Notes: a model not told the origin generated them from the letters alone. DNA of 64,000 bases from Rhizoctonia solani (GCF_016906535.1 NC_057381.1:868001-932000); one strand, 5' to 3'. Shown: positions 1 to 13,689, counted from the first letter of the stretch. Translations and numbers: made by a program.

Positions 1-1486
1 AGCAAATGAAACCGTCACGCTCGGTGTATCTGTGGACAAACGACATAAAGCCAATCGAGTAAAAGGACAAAACGAATATCTAGGGGCTTGGAAACGCGCC
101 AAGAGCTGCGGTGCCTGGATTGGAACCCTTACACCCCTTCCAGCTGACAGAGAACCGACTCACCCGACACCGAAGCCTCCAGGCGGGTTCGGGACCCGTT
201 CGCAACCCGTTCTGGACCCGGTTTATAACCTTATTAGCGATTTATATATACGTCTACGTTCAAATTGGCGTTGCTCAAAGTAGAAGAGTGACCGAATTGG
301 TAGTCCGTCCACGTTCTTCCCCGAATTGTTGGATGACTCGATGTGCATAACTTGATTCGGTGAGTTTAGACTATAACCCTTTGCCTGTGTGTGTCTCTTT
401 CTTTCGCGGAGTTTAGGTACTTTCCGCCGGGCTTGTGCACGGGTGGTGTGAAGCGTCGTGGTGTATCCGTACAGTTTGCTTTGGAATTGATTTTCTGGAT
501 GGGACGTCCAGGGAGAGGACGGTTAGGCTGGGTGAGCGACCAAGATAGTGCATTCGAATTCTTACTTGTCCTAGAATATCCGGAATGCACTCGGAAAGTA
601 ATGAGAATACCGGCCCAGGGTGTATTTCACAGAGCCAGATTCAAGAGCAAGAGGTCCTTACGACCCTAGATGTCTTACACCATCTTCATTTCGAGTAAAA
701 ATATCTACCGGCCACATTTGAAAGCCGATTCCTCACAAAAACAACCCATCGAATTGAATAATATTTATAATTACGCTCGCGATCAGTGGAGGCTCTGTCA
801 GCACCCGCGACGGAACTTCCCGACCTGGGAGTCTGATTCCATAAGTTAGGAGATCGCACAAGCCCCGATCGCGGTCAGAATGGCCGAGATGGTGTAAGTT
901 TTGAGGACTATGACGTGCATATTGTGGTCAAAAAAACAAGTTTCATTGTGAGGCCGTCTTTCCTGTTTCACACGAGGCGCCCATACTGGACCGAGTCACT
1001 TTGGAGTGTTCTTGCGACGGTATCAAAATCGAAATAATACAATAAAGGTTAACAGCTGTGACTCGCAAGCAGAGCAGACAGAGTGGCATACAAGGACCGA
1101 TACCTGGCGCTTGAGCCGGCGACCGATCTGTCACATGTTCAGAAAATCGGATGAGTCATGCCGATCGAGGCGGAAGAGATAAAAACGCAAGGCAGGAAGA
1201 GGGACTGGTCGGTTTGAGATAGTGGCCAAGTAGCACGTGACCAAGAGTTTTGCTCGCTAATTTTGAAGTTTGTCGAATTTTGGTTTCGGTGCGCCACGAC
1301 TAGGGCTCTTTGCGACTTGTCTCGCGCCTTTTCTTATCTATAGATAGAGTAAAGTTTGTGAGTGTCTAGGATCGAGGAGGGAAGAGGTTGGACTAAAGCA
1401 TAGGAGCAGGAGTGAAATAGTTTGTGTAATTGTTTGGGTTAATTGTGAGTGAGGAGTGGAAAGTCGGGTGAGTGATGTGCTGATGG
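1..1486. other. Upstream region, no supportable gene
   Basis: I see no recognisable protein in this stretch. The open frames are short, and the longest (391-669 +, 92 codons) has no domain I know. Around 180-225 there is a cluster of ACCCG/GGGTT-like motifs, reminiscent of the subterminal motifs of the hAT element found further along, but no terminal repeats or target duplication could be matched. The last few hundred bases are presumably the promoter and 5' UTR of the SNF2 gene that begins at 1487. Confidence 0.4.
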
Positions 1487-4400
1487 ATGTGCAGTGGAAT
1501 GTCTGCGGTTGCGCAACCGACGATCGACTTGACGGGGACCGACGATGAATGGGCTGGCCAGGAACGCGAGTCTAAGCGCCAACGGACGTCTACGCTGCCG
1601 TCCCAGCCGACTGGAGCATCCCAGGTGGCTGCTGTGTCCGCACCCGTCACACCCGCACCCTCTGGGCCCTCGACACCCACCAATGGCGCACAGACTCAAG
1701 CGCCGACGTGGACACAGCCTGCAGCATATCCCCAGTGGTATGGGCAGTACCCACCGCCCGGGACCCCTGCCTATCCGTACGGAGCATACTATCCTGCCTA
1801 TCCGCCTCCCTCTGCCTACCCGCCTGGGACGACTGGGACGAACCCATGGACTGCGGGTGTCCAGAAGAACACTGCCATCGACCTCACTGCCACTCCTTCG
1901 CCCCCTACCGCTGCACCCACACCCACTGCCCCTGTGTCTGTGTCTGTGTCTCCCTCCAGCGCACCCACACCCCCAGCAGCGTCTACCTCAACTCCCGCTC
2001 CCAAGCTCGAGGGACGCACCGTAATGTGCATCGGCGAGATCTCGGTCACCGCTCTTATCCTGTACCCTATCCGCTACCTTGCCCCCTCCAACACCGCCTC
2101 CGATGCCACTCCCGCCACAGCTACCATGCCTGCGACATGCATGGTAAAGCTACGTTACGATGCCTCCAAGAAACGCATGGCTTCCGTGGTAGGCACCAGC
2201 TCCACCGACCAGACCATCAACATCGCCAGTCCCACCACCGCTGCAGGCCCCGGCGAGGACTTTGGCGTCGTTGACCAAAAGGCCGCAAATGTCCTCGCAC
2301 CCCTCATGGAGCGTGGTCTTATCCGCACAGAGGCCAAAGTAGTCAAGGGCTCCGAAAATGTGCGCCCTTTTCCTTGTTTGACCGTTGCTTGCTCATTCTC
2401 TTTCCCCAGCCCTCTATTCTCCCGCTCAAGATATTATTATTTACTCCCAAGGGAAACATTCCTACAATATCCCAACACCTCTCGGGCCAGTCCCTCTACC
2501 TCGAACACCCCTGCATCCCATACAACCCTGCCGATCACCGAGACAATCCCCCGTACGAGAATCCGCACAACCCACCCCCGGGAGGCTATCGCATGCGCAA
2601 CAACATTGGCAGCTCCGCTCCCGGTCGATGGAACCACTCGACGACTGCAACAGGAACCAGCGTTGAAGTCCAGCGTAGCCAAGTCGACGAAGTCTTCAAG
2701 AGTTTGATGAGTGGCGATGATCTTGATCAGAATGAAGCAGGTGCGCGACTTGTCTTTCCGACCTTGGCTATCCCACTCACTCTTGTCCAGGCATCAACGT
2801 GGCCACACAGCTCTACCCTCACCAGAAAGAAGCACTCACTTTTTTGCTCGAGCGCGAAAGGGAGCTCAAGGCTCCCAAGAGCCGCGCAGCCTCGCTCTGG
2901 ACCACACGTAAAGATTCCAAGGGGCGTACGACATGGTACAACATTGTTACGCAAAAAGAAACCCGAAGAGAACCTTCAGAGTGCAAAGGTGCCATTTTGG
3001 CCGACGATGTACGCCTCGGATGTAACCCAGATTGGTCGCGAATATGTACTGACGTTGCGGATAGATGGGTCTAGGCAAAACGATCAGCGTTGTTTCGCTC
3101 ATTGCCCGAACGCTCCCTTCTGCGCGTTCCTACGGGGGCGCCTCGATGCATACACCAGCTCCGAAGCCAGTCCCGGTCGCCCCGGCCGCGCCTGCCGCCC
3201 CCTTTACCGCCGCGCATTTCGCAGGAAGCGTATGGGGCATGCCATCCGTCAGCGCCTCTTCCTCCTCCAACTCGAAATCATCCGGAACTAGCACGCCCAC
3301 CCCGGTACAAGATCCCAACAAGGACAAGGCCAAATCGCGCACAGCGGTTGAAGACGCGCAACGCGCGGCGCGCTTGAAAACCACGTCGCGCGCAACCTTG
3401 ATTGTCTGCCCGCTCTCGACGGTTGCCAATTGGGAAGACCAGTTTAGGGACCATTGGGCTGGGGAAGTGGTGATCGTGGGCGGGAGCCCCGGCGGGCAGG
3501 TGATGCCGGCCCAGCCGATGCCCGGCGGACAACCCGGCTTTGCGCCCCATGCGGTGATCAGCGGAAGTGCGCACACAGGCGCGGAGCGGATCCGCGTCTA
3601 TGTCTACCACGGCGCTTCGAGACGACCCGATCCTGCGTACTTGGCCGATTTCGACGCGGTGATTACGACTTATAGCACCCTCGCCGTCGAGTACTCTCGT
3701 CAGGTCAAGAGCCTCGAGCCGATTCGGGCTGCACAGGCCCAGGCGCGCCAGGAGGAAGACGATGAAGACGATGACGATGGAGAAGGGAGCGATAATAGTG
3801 CGAGCAGCGATGGGATCGAGGAGACCGACCAGTACGGCGAGGTCATTGGTTCGGCGCGGAAAAAGGTCAAAAAGGGCGTCAAGAGAAAGAAGCCTGGTGC
3901 GATGTTTACCGTCGGTCCCGAGGCGACTAGTCCATTGCAGAGCGTCAACTGGTTCAGGATTGTATTGGACGAAGCTCAGTAAGTTCGCTTTCCCTGTCTC
4001 CTCTCCTTCACCCTTCCACTCGCTTGCCGCTCGAGGCGCTGATTCGGTTGTAATAGCTCGATCAAAGAACCAACGACAATCGGGAGCCGAGCGTGTTGCG
4101 ATCTCATTGCCGACAGGCGCCTGTGCTTGACCGGGACACCCGTGCAGAACAAGCTCGACGACGTGTACGCGCTACTCAAGTTTATCCGACTCGAGCCGTT
4201 TGATGACAAGGCGGTATGGACCGAATACATCGGCGGGCCTGCCAAGTTTGGCCAGCCGCTCGGAATCGCGCGGCTCCAGGCGATCATGAAATCTATCACG
4301 CTCAGGCGCACCAAGGAGACCAAGAAACCCGACGGGACGCCCATCCTCAGCCTTCCGACCCGGCGCGACGAGCTGCGCTTGCTCCAGTTCGAGGCCGAGG

Positions 4401-5863
4401 AAAAGGCCGTGTACGATTCGTACTATACGCAGTCCAAGGCCGAGTTCAACCAGCTGTCCAAGACGAACCAGGTCATGAAGAACTATGTCGGCATTTTGCA
4501 AAAGATTCTGCGTCTGCGCCAGATTTGCGATCATTACGAGCTGGTCAAGGGTAAAGACGAGATCGCACCCCTGGATTACGATGCCGTCTTGAAAGCGATC
4601 GTCGAAGAAGGGCTGAACCTCTCCCGCGCGACGGCCGTGTTTTCGGTTTTGAGAGATTGCGGCACGGCACAGTGCGTAGAATGCCAGACCGAGTTGGCGT
4701 CTGCCCCACCGGACGCAGCCGAGGCCGACGCGCTCGAGACGGACGCCCGAAGACCGGGGCGAAAGCCTAAAGGGCCGGCGGGGGTCAAGTCCCAGGCCGG
4801 GACACGACAGAACAGCCCGTCGGGGCCGGTGCCTGTCGTAACCCGATGCCAGCACCTGTACTGCATCGACTGCTTCCGAACGAGCGTGTGCCCCGGATGG
4901 CCCAAGGTCCAGCCCAACTCTCAGCGCCCGTGCTCGACGTGCCAGACGATGCTCGTCGCGGCTGTGGATGCGATCCAGGTGCAACCCGATGCGGCGATGA
5001 CCCCGGAACAGCTCATGGCCGGATCCGCGACCAAGCAGAAACGTAAAGAGCCTCGCAAAAAGGGCGGCCCGCTTCAGAGTGCGAAACATTCGACCAAGAT
5101 CAAGGCGTTGATTGATGATTTGATGCCGTTTTCGAGGTCTAATCCTTATTCGATTAATTATGATCCGTCGAGCGTCGAGGTGCAGAATGTAGACAAGAAT
5201 GGTAATGTCGTTGATGATGGGCCCACCAAGAGTGTAGTATTTTCACAGTGGACAAGCATGTTGGACAAGTGAGTCATTGGTTTGTTCTGCTCTGGAGAAA
5301 AGGACTGATATTGGCACCAGGATCGAAGATGCGCTCGAAGAGGCCGCTATTCGATTCTCTCGACTGGACGGGACAATGAGGCGTGAAGAACGATCGCGCG
5401 CGATGGACGCACTCAAGCTCGACCCGAGCTGTGAAGTTTTGCTCGTCTCGCTCCGCGCGGGAGGTGTCGGTCTCAACTTGACGGCTGCACGAAGAGTCTA
5501 CCTCATGGATCCTTATTGGTATGCTTTTTTTTTTTGGCGGATTCCTCTTGCCGATCACCAAAGCTGACCAATAAACAGGAATCCGGCGGTCGAGAACCAA
5601 GCGGTCGATCGAATCGTAAGTCATCGATAATCGGCTCTAGCGTACTTTATTGACGATAATTAATTCAATTAAATTAGCATCGGCTGGGCCAAACCAAGCC
5701 CGTCACAACGATCAAACTCATCATTGAGAACACGATCGAGGCGCGTTTGCTCGAGGTGCAGAAGCGCAAGATCGAGTTGGCCAACATGACGCTGGGTGTA
5801 CAGCTCTCCAAGGCGGACCAGGCTCAACGTCGTTTGGAGGAACTGAGCGTATTGTTCAAGTAG
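1487..5863 (+). CDS. SNF2-family DNA-dependent ATPase with embedded RING finger (Rad5/Rad16/HLTF-like)
   Basis: Predicted chromatin-remodelling or DNA-repair ATPase with a RING ubiquitin-ligase module. Seven introns are inferred (2360-2409, 2741-2790, 3009-3064, 3979-4056, 5269-5320, 5519-5578, 5616-5677), giving about 1,320 residues. The N-terminal ~180 residues are Pro/Ala/Thr-rich low complexity. Then come a Q-motif-like YPHQKEALTFLLERE, Walker A MGLGKT just after the third intron, and a DEAH box whose His codon is completed across the 3979-4056 intron. LTGTPVQN (motif III) follows. A C3HC4 RING (CVEC, RCQHLYCIDC, CSTC) lies between the two helicase lobes, followed by QWTSMLDK, LVSLRAGGVGLNL and [21 protein letters not shown] of lobe 2. 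A RING between the lobes is typical of the Rad5/Rad16 group. An alternative start is 1499. Exact orthology is not resolved, and I cannot see a clear HIRAN domain. Confidence 0.9.
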
Positions 5864-6072
5864 TGTGATAGTTAGATCTGATCGTGTTTCGTTTCCCCCC
5901 GATTTCGACATTGTTCTCACCCTTCATTGTAATATATAGTTTCAGGATTGAAAGCGCGGGGCATAGGATAGGGTCACTCCTTTTTATAAACAATGCTGAT
6001 AATGCTACAGTACACAACGAAATGAAGACTCCTCTGGAAATAGACTGTAAAAAAAGCAGAATGAATAGCATG

Positions 6073-9000
6073 TCACCATATTTGTGTCTCGGTAGAATTG
6101 GGATCATACTGTTGTGGGATCACGAACGCCTCCAGCCCAAACTGAGAGAGCGCCGCATCGCCCAAGCTTGACTCGGAGAGCCACACGGGCACCTCTTGTC
6201 CAGGCGCAAGCTCAAATCCTTGAAGATATGGCTCGAATTCTTGACCGGGGTTCATCATACCATTGGCCATGAGGAACGCGGCGGGAGAAACCGAGTTATC
6301 AGGATGTGTGCCGGGCGAAGCGCCGGTAAACTGTTGCGGCGAGCTTGTATCGCTATACGAGGTACCTTGAGGTGAAGCTCCAAACATAAGAGGTGGGTTG
6401 CCGGCGCGGTCCACTGGTCCCGCGGGACGTGGTGGAAGCACCCTGCGCCGTCGCGCCGACCGCAACATAAGACGCAGGCTGCGGGCATACCGCCCAGCGG
6501 GTACTGCCGAGCCCATTAGAATCACAAGCCAACGCTCAGTTGGAGAATTTGACCTACTATTGGAAAGCAGATGTACAAGATCTTCAACAGTCGACATAAT
6601 AGCATTGGGATCACATTCTTGAGGACTGTATATGCACTTTAGCTCCTATCTATAGAGCGAGCTCATATTTAGACTTACAATAGACGAGCTAGACGTATCA
6701 AAAAGGATGCCGCAAAAGTAGCGGTTACATGGGTAAAATGAACAGCTGACGAGGGGAAGATCAGCGTTGGGCGCTACGCCCCACAGCAAATCAAGTAATA
6801 ACATACCATATTTCAGACCTTCACGATAAGTTACCGAACGAATACAGTTATCCAAACCACGCTTAGCGAGCCTGATCGCACGCTGCGCAACGATCTTTTG
6901 CTCCATGGGCATCCGGGCTACATCCTCTGGCCCACGTATGCCCCTGTACCGAAACAAGCGCCACGTCAATTGGGATTTCAAACAAACAAACAAAATGTAG
7001 ATCGTTACCTTAGTACAGTCGCATTGTGATACAACTCTCCGAAATCCCTTTGGATCATTAAACTTTGCCGATAAAACGCCGCGTCCTCGTATTTTTGGGA
7101 AAAGAGATGATCCCACTCCTCGTACCAGGTACGAAAGTCCGACTCGGCCTGGTGCAGCACCTTGTACACGCGGTCTTCGACAGGACCTTCGTAAGGTGCC
7201 AACTGGTTGTGAAGGCGCTCGCGTAAAACCATGAGTTCGACCATGGAAACGAGCCGCATGTCGTCTTGAATCGAAAGGGGATGCCGTAGAATGTCCCTGC
7301 ATCGTGCGATGGATTCGTCATCTCGCAGGATTGCGGGACGACCTGTCCCGAACGATATCCTATCAACCACGGGGAGAACAGGGGGATGTTCATCCACATA
7401 GAAGGTGCATGTGAAAGCACAAGCTGACTCACTGATGCTCGAATAGGAACAAGACAAACCACGTTCGGGCAGAAATGACAAGTTGTCTTTCCTCTTGCGA
7501 TACCAGTATCTTCCCCGCGCGCATACGTTTGTGTAAACGTGGCCATGCCTTGTGCATCCCTTTACAAGGCAATACCCTTTAATTCCGAGCTTTCCAACCC
7601 CACAAAAGTGTGAATCCCCACACTTACCTATTTCTAGCCCCATCCTGACCGCATGTCCTCCAGGAAGCCATCCATTCGTGGACCAGCCCGATACTAGGAC
7701 CATCGCTTGAACAGCTTCCTGACGAACCACTGGGGTAAATAACGTATGCCGTGATATCTCTTCTACCTCTGCTCGGCATTTTTGGTAGGTCTCACTCTCT
7801 GGGGAATGGGTTCGTTAATTTAACTGGGTGGCGATAACAAGATATGCGAAGCTTACCTCCACCATCTCGAACCCTGTAATACTGAGTGAGCGACGATCGG
7901 GGGGAGCAGATGCAATCGGACATACCTAGCAGCAACCATACAGATCGTGTTGACGCAAAAAGGAGACCGAGAATGCAGAGCGTCATAAGTATCAACTGCC
8001 ATATCGAATACCGGCAAAAAGGTTGAACACCCGCGATAGAAGCTAGTTTAACCCCGGTTGGTCCACCCGCATTTGTACATTCTTTCATTCAACTTACATC
8101 GCAAACAGTTCCCTCGCCTCTTGCTCGGTAATTATCCCTTTAGTCACCACATCCGGAAACGCATGGTCCGGCGCCTGCAAATCCTCGTGCTTAGTCTTTC
8201 TGCGCTTCGGCGGTCGAGGTTCGTCGACCTCGGGTTCTCTGTCGCCAAGGCTTCCTCCTTGTTTGGAAATGCTGCCCCGTTGTCCAGTGCGAGTGGTCGA
8301 GGGTTCAGAAGGGCCGGCGACAGGTGAAGCACTTCGGGTCCGACCACCCATCTCTCGTTCCTGGCGTTCTGCCAGTCCGCGGAGGACTTCGATCGGTGCG
8401 ACAAGACCTTGTGTTGGGAGCTCGCCCTCGTCGTCGGAGCTATCGGCGGAGGTAACGTTGGATGAAGGAACGGCTCCTCCTGGGTGGCGTTGAGGTGGGG
8501 GTGGGAGGGGGTGAGGCGGATGTAACTGTTGCTGATGTGCATAGCTATGATCGTTAGACATGGAGTACTGAAGATGGTGCTGTTGATGCTGGTTGTGGTT
8601 ATGATGTTGTTGTTGGTGCTGCTGGTTTTGGTGTTGTTGTTGGTGATGCGAGTACTGCTGCTGGTGCTGTTGATGGTGTGACTGTGTATGCGATACATAG
8701 CCACCATCTGAATGATACCCGCCGTGATGCGAGGGCGCTGGTTTGGGTCCTGAATGTAGATGGCCACGTTGGGGAGATTCGGAGGCAGAAGGTGACCGAT
8801 TGGCGTCTAATAATACGAGCGTGAGACATTTAGAACTTTCTGGGTCATCCCAATTGAATACATACATGAATACCCCTGTTGAAGATCACCTTGCGAGTGC
8901 TGACGGTTTGGCATGCCTGGAGACAATACGACTGCGTTGAGTAAGGAGAGAGGGAGGAGTAAGTGCCTTATTACCGTTAGTCCCGCCGTTCTCTGAGATA

Positions 9001-10032
9001 CTCCCGTCCCCGTACGAATACGATCTCGAATTTTGCGGGTGCTGCTGATGGGAATGCTGCTGTCCATGGTGGCCTCGTTGAGCCATGGCCAATGTTGTGG
9101 CGGCGGCCATGTCGCGCTCGCTTGTTTCTCGTGGATGAGAATGCGAGTGAGAGTGATGATGCTGAGGTTGGTTATGGGAGTGATGCTGAGACTGGGACAT
9201 CTGGGGAGGCAGGGCCATCGGTGGGTGGAAACCAGCATAACCTGTGGCATTAAGGCTCGGGCTGAAAGGAGAAGGAGAAGGATGGATCTGAGGTGTTTGG
9301 GTGGAAGCGGTCGTAGCTGAAGATGGGGAAGGAGCCGAGTTTGAAACTGGGGCCTGCGGAACTGTTGGCTGTTGTTGTTGTTGTTGTTGCTGGTTGCGCA
9401 GCGTTGATACAAGCTCGGAGAGAGTATGTTGTATTGAAGAAACCTGATTCTCCAAAGATCGAATGCGTCTGGGAAATTGTATTAATTGATTACTGAATGG
9501 TCAGCAGGATCAAACGTACTCTAATCCCTGCTCGGTGGCCGCACTGACTTCCCGCGCTGGTTTCTCAAACATACACTCGATGTGGGCATGGCGGCAGCGC
9601 TTGCACGGCGGATTGTCTGCTCCCTCACATCGCATCTTTTGTTTGCGACAAGCATTCTGTGTCTGGGATCAACACTATCGTATGCCAATATCAAATCCGA
9701 AATACTCACGCAAGCACCTAGGTGGGAGAGACGTGGCAAGGATAGTGAGCAGCAGACACACCCAGATGAAACGCAAGGCACATACGGGGCACACGATTGA
9801 GAGGTTTGTGGGGCTTGATCGGTTTGTCGGGGTCCTGTGTGGTGCTCCCATTGGTCGGTGGTGGTGGATTCCCATTGGATGGGGCAGAGACAGTTGGAGT
9901 AGGCAATCCATTGCTGCCATTCTCTTCAGGACTCTCGATCGTCTCTGGTTCGCGCTCGCGCTTGCGGACGGGGTTGTCAGCAGGCATGATGGTCCGGACA
10001 GTCTGGGTGCGCTGGCTGTGCTGATCACTCAT
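6073..10032 (-). CDS. Zn(II)2Cys6 fungal transcription factor
   Basis: Gal4-type nuclear regulator; target genes unknown. Start is at 10032. The binuclear zinc cluster reads RACNACRKQKMRC followed by CKRCRHAHIEC. It is assembled only if the 8-nt exon 9710-9717 is spliced in, between introns 9718-9785 and 9657-9709. A short coiled coil (RIRSLENQVSSIQHTLSELV) follows, then long Gln/His/Ser-rich stretches, including CAG- and CAC-type runs around 8560-9420, and a basic PPKRRKTK. The middle-homology region starts at GCSTFLPVFD and includes a 17-nt exon (7857-7873). The segments GLEIGMHKAW, ARTWFVLFLFEHQ, GTGRPAILRDDESI and SFLIRLARLFPQECDP follow. Splicing is consistent throughout and ends in the 6073-6597 exon with a proline/serine-rich tail. 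It is convergent with the SNF2 gene, with 209 bp between them. The family is secure; individual intron edges are inferred. Confidence 0.9.
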
Positions 10033-13000
10033 CGGAAGTTATATGCAGGACCAAGCTTAAGCTTAAGGTCGAGGAGAGACGGGGGCGGACCGGCGAGGTG
10101 GCCAGCTCCGACTGGGCGTATATACCAACGTTACGTCCGGAGAATATGGCAATCCAAGCGATTCCAAGTGTTCGGCAGACGCGTGCTTCTTCTGATTACC
10201 GCATGTGGTCACAAATACCATTCAGTCCCTTGACCCTGCCCACCCCATCCCATCCCATCCGTAAATATCTCGGTCGTTTTATTCCATAGAAATCATATGC
10301 TGCCATGACTTGCAATTGATCATCTAAACCCCCCGTGGCACGTACACACATTTTGATTCCCCTGCGTTTTCTGCTCGATTCTCAGTCCTGGGGTTAGTGT
10401 GCCTTGTTGATTACAATTTCAGACTCAGAAACTTGGTGCCACACCCTCGGAGTGTTGTTCGACCTCTTCGGCCATCCTCCTTCTTCCTTGCTGCCTCGGA
10501 CCATCCCAGCGATGCCACATGAGCGATCATCCATTCTTCAATCTATCCTGTCGATCTGACCAAGCAGCATTCTCGAACTACCGATCCTATTCTTTACACC
10601 ACCGCCGATGATCCTATATTCAAATAATCAACGTTTCTTTCTCATCGCCAGGACGATCCTATTTTCATCGGCTTTTCATCATTTGATCATTCCTGTCACA
10701 GGTAACTAATCCCATAAATAAAAGCCGCCCACCGGCCATAGAACCACGTGATCCTACACTGGATAAATTAAGTCATTCCCCCTACGGATCGTGGGGTAAA
10801 CACGAGGTTTTATAGGCTATGTATCATGGTTCTCCATGCTTCCCTCATCTCGTGTCGATTTGCTTTCTACGACGTAAAGCTAGTTGTGATCGGCTCGCCG
10901 GACAAACTCGATCTCCGGATTGCACACCCTGCCATACTCGATAACGATATCTTGTGAAAGGTCCCGTTACCCTTACAATTAGTCGCCTGAATCCCGCTCA
11001 CATGAGCACCGAAACACATTTCTTGTCACGCTCGTATACTTCACCTTGAAGATCAAGGCAAGAAACGAATGTATTGATTAAATTTATATCCTGATTTGTA
11101 TTGTTCTAGTACCGGAGGTTCATCTACACCGGCAAATGTGACGATATCGATTTAGCACACGGGTACATCAACGGCCTTGGTCATCCTGGATATTAACTGT
11201 CTGCTCTTCACCGCGTATGTGTGGCGCAAACGGAGGCATATCCACCCGTATATATCTCAATTCCGTCAATCCCACTATGAACACATTTCTAGTTCACACA
11301 CGTCCATATCTGAGTCCGTTTGTATGCCTATATATATACCCTCCGCATTCGCTCGTTTGCAAACTGCGCGGCATCATAGCTTGCCCGCAGCCCATTACAA
11401 TTCACCGGTACCGCCATGCTACGATCGGCCGGCCACCTTTCCCCTCACCAGCAGCCCTCGGCTACAAACTTATGACGTTACATCCACCTAATAAGTTAAC
11501 AAATCGAGCAATGTTCTAAACTCGATCGACCTCCCCGTGTCTCATCCCGTACGACGAAACACGAGTTCCGCTCCGCTTGGTTCGGTTGGCCGAGGGGGTC
11601 GGAATGGAATAACCTTCAAATGAAATACACGCGCGCCATCCGCATTAGGATATGCCCAATAAATAAGCGTTAAATGATGTTCCTGATCAAAGAGAAAAAA
11701 GTTTTTCTAACAAGCTTGGGGGACTAGGACTTGAACGACTCTTTGCTGGTACGAAGTGATTTAGTGCGCACCCCCTCCCTCGTCCCGGCCGATTGGACGA
11801 TCGAGAGTGCCCCTATTCACCATAGAGACCGGCGGACCAAGTCAAATGTTTAAGTCTTCTAAATTATATTGATGAGCAATAAAGAATCCTATATTCAGCC
11901 CTCACCAGAACGGAAGGTGTTAACTTTGATGCGGGTGAGTAATCCTTAGATGTCTGCAGTGGCTATAGTATAACCTTGGCTATGATAGAACCGCTCATCT
12001 AAGCCAGGGATATCAACTCCACCTCTACTCCGAGTATTGTTCCCTGTTCATCCTCCACAACCGGTAAACGGACTCGCCACTACCACAAGGGCACTGTACT
12101 TCCCAAACTCGTAGCATACAGCCCATACATGCGGCCCCGAAACCTCGTGCCCGTATGGCCATTCGCTTCGGATCGCCGGATTGTCAATTAGATAATGGTA
12201 GCCGGACTTGACGACTTTGGGTATATCTGTCTAATGGGTTGATGCTAGTTGGACGTGCGCGGTATTCGCTGAACGGGCCAAATTGTATTGTGTTGTTCCT
12301 AGGTGAGTCAATTAACGAGAGTCGGATTCGGCAAGCGAGCTAGACACCTTGCGTTTAGATCATGAAAAAGCCGCCACGATTGTCTTGTCGTTTTGGAAAT
12401 GCGATCATTATGCTTTCATGATCGCGTGTACATATTGTCTTATCCATGTGGTGCTATATAGTAGACACTAGTAATCAAGCTCTTCATTTTGAAAATCAAG
12501 CCTATGTTTGACATACCCATTCCAAACTCGTCCAGACTACGCCAGTTGATTGATTACAGTGGAGGGGCGAAGTCATTCCTGAGAACTTCCGCACAACGTC
12601 GGCTATGTATGTTTTCAGGAGACAAGCCGACTGTTCTGGAAGTATCCAACTAGTTCAGCCGGTTTGTTTGGCAAATGAGCTTTTCTAGGTGCGTACGACT
12701 GTTTTAATTTGGTTGATGTGTTTATCCAGAAATTCACAAGATGACAGCCGTCCTCTTTTGGGTACTTCGGTGATGATAGGGGTTACTGTCACTCTCTTCA
12801 GGTTTAACATCGACATATAACTATCCCCGTGTGGCATTTAAGTACGAGGTGGCAGATCTATGAAGTTAATCTTAACTGTTCACCATGCGTAAGTTTTCTT
12901 CTGAAAGCGCTTTCGCCGATTGTGAAAGGCAAGTATACACTAGGCACTTGGTAAGGGATAAGATAGGGGGCGTCCGACCTAGTTCCCCTAAAGTGGCGAA

Positions 13001-13689
13001 CGTGGGTAGTGAATAAACTATTCGGGAGCAGTTTCAGCTCCGCTTACTTTACTTCTTTGATCCCTCGCCGCATTATTCCTAAAATATATGCTGGGCTGGT
13101 TTCCTATCTCTTAGCAGCCGCTAGAAGAAGAAACTCAATGGGCTTATTGTTCTTTTTTTTTTTGTCAATGGATTGGACTACTCTAAGAGTGAAGTTCGGA
13201 GCGCTGTTTGTGTATGTTTGGATTATTGTCTGAAACTGGGTTCACAAGTCTGAAGAAGGTTGCCCAGCCTTGAAGGACGTAAGGAAACCACGAAATTATG
13301 CTCTAAAATTCGAAAGAGAAGGTGATCTAGCAGAACCCAATAGTGTCGTCATGTACAATAGGCCAGCATACATGTACGTAAGCTGAATCGTGGCCGCAGT
13401 ACTACGCATGTTTCACTCACTTGTTCCCCGAGCTCCCAAACTATACCCATTTTCATGAGCAGGTGGAGAGTGACTCTCTCACTCAAACGACTGTATTATA
13501 GCTTGAATTTTATCCTCTATCATGCCATCTTATTATAATTCAACAGAGCTGATCCTTTCAATAGCCTGAATCTGGTCAAGCAGTTGGTTGGTATGTACGT
13601 ACTAGATGTCGCTATTCTTGCACCTCATCGAGGGGCCTTACTTACCCCGCCAACCTGTCCTACGTGCCTTCCGGGAACTTTATGTTAGG
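10033..13689. other. Gene-poor region
   Basis: About 3.7 kb with only short, overlapping frames and no protein motif I recognise on either strand. The part next to 10033 must contain the promoter of the Zn2Cys6 gene. I found no terminal repeats, RNA gene or conserved coding block. Spliced genes with very small exons could be missed by eye here. Confidence 0.4.

Noticed and set aside
391..669. 92-codon frame near the window start
   Set aside because: No motif, composition like surrounding non-coding DNA, no convincing promoter or intron structure.
4172..5089. 305-codon frame antisense to the SNF2 gene
   Set aside because: Shadow of a GC-rich coding region; the plus-strand protein has clear SNF2/RING motifs and the antisense has none.
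8144..8767. 207-codon alternative frame in the Gln/His-rich part of the Zn2Cys6 gene
   Set aside because: Product of CAG/CAC-type repeats read in another frame; only one frame links to the zinc cluster and middle-homology exons.
11710..11800. tRNA-like string (GGACTTGAACGACTC) on the minus strand
   Set aside because: The T-arm does not pair and no cloverleaf could be drawn.
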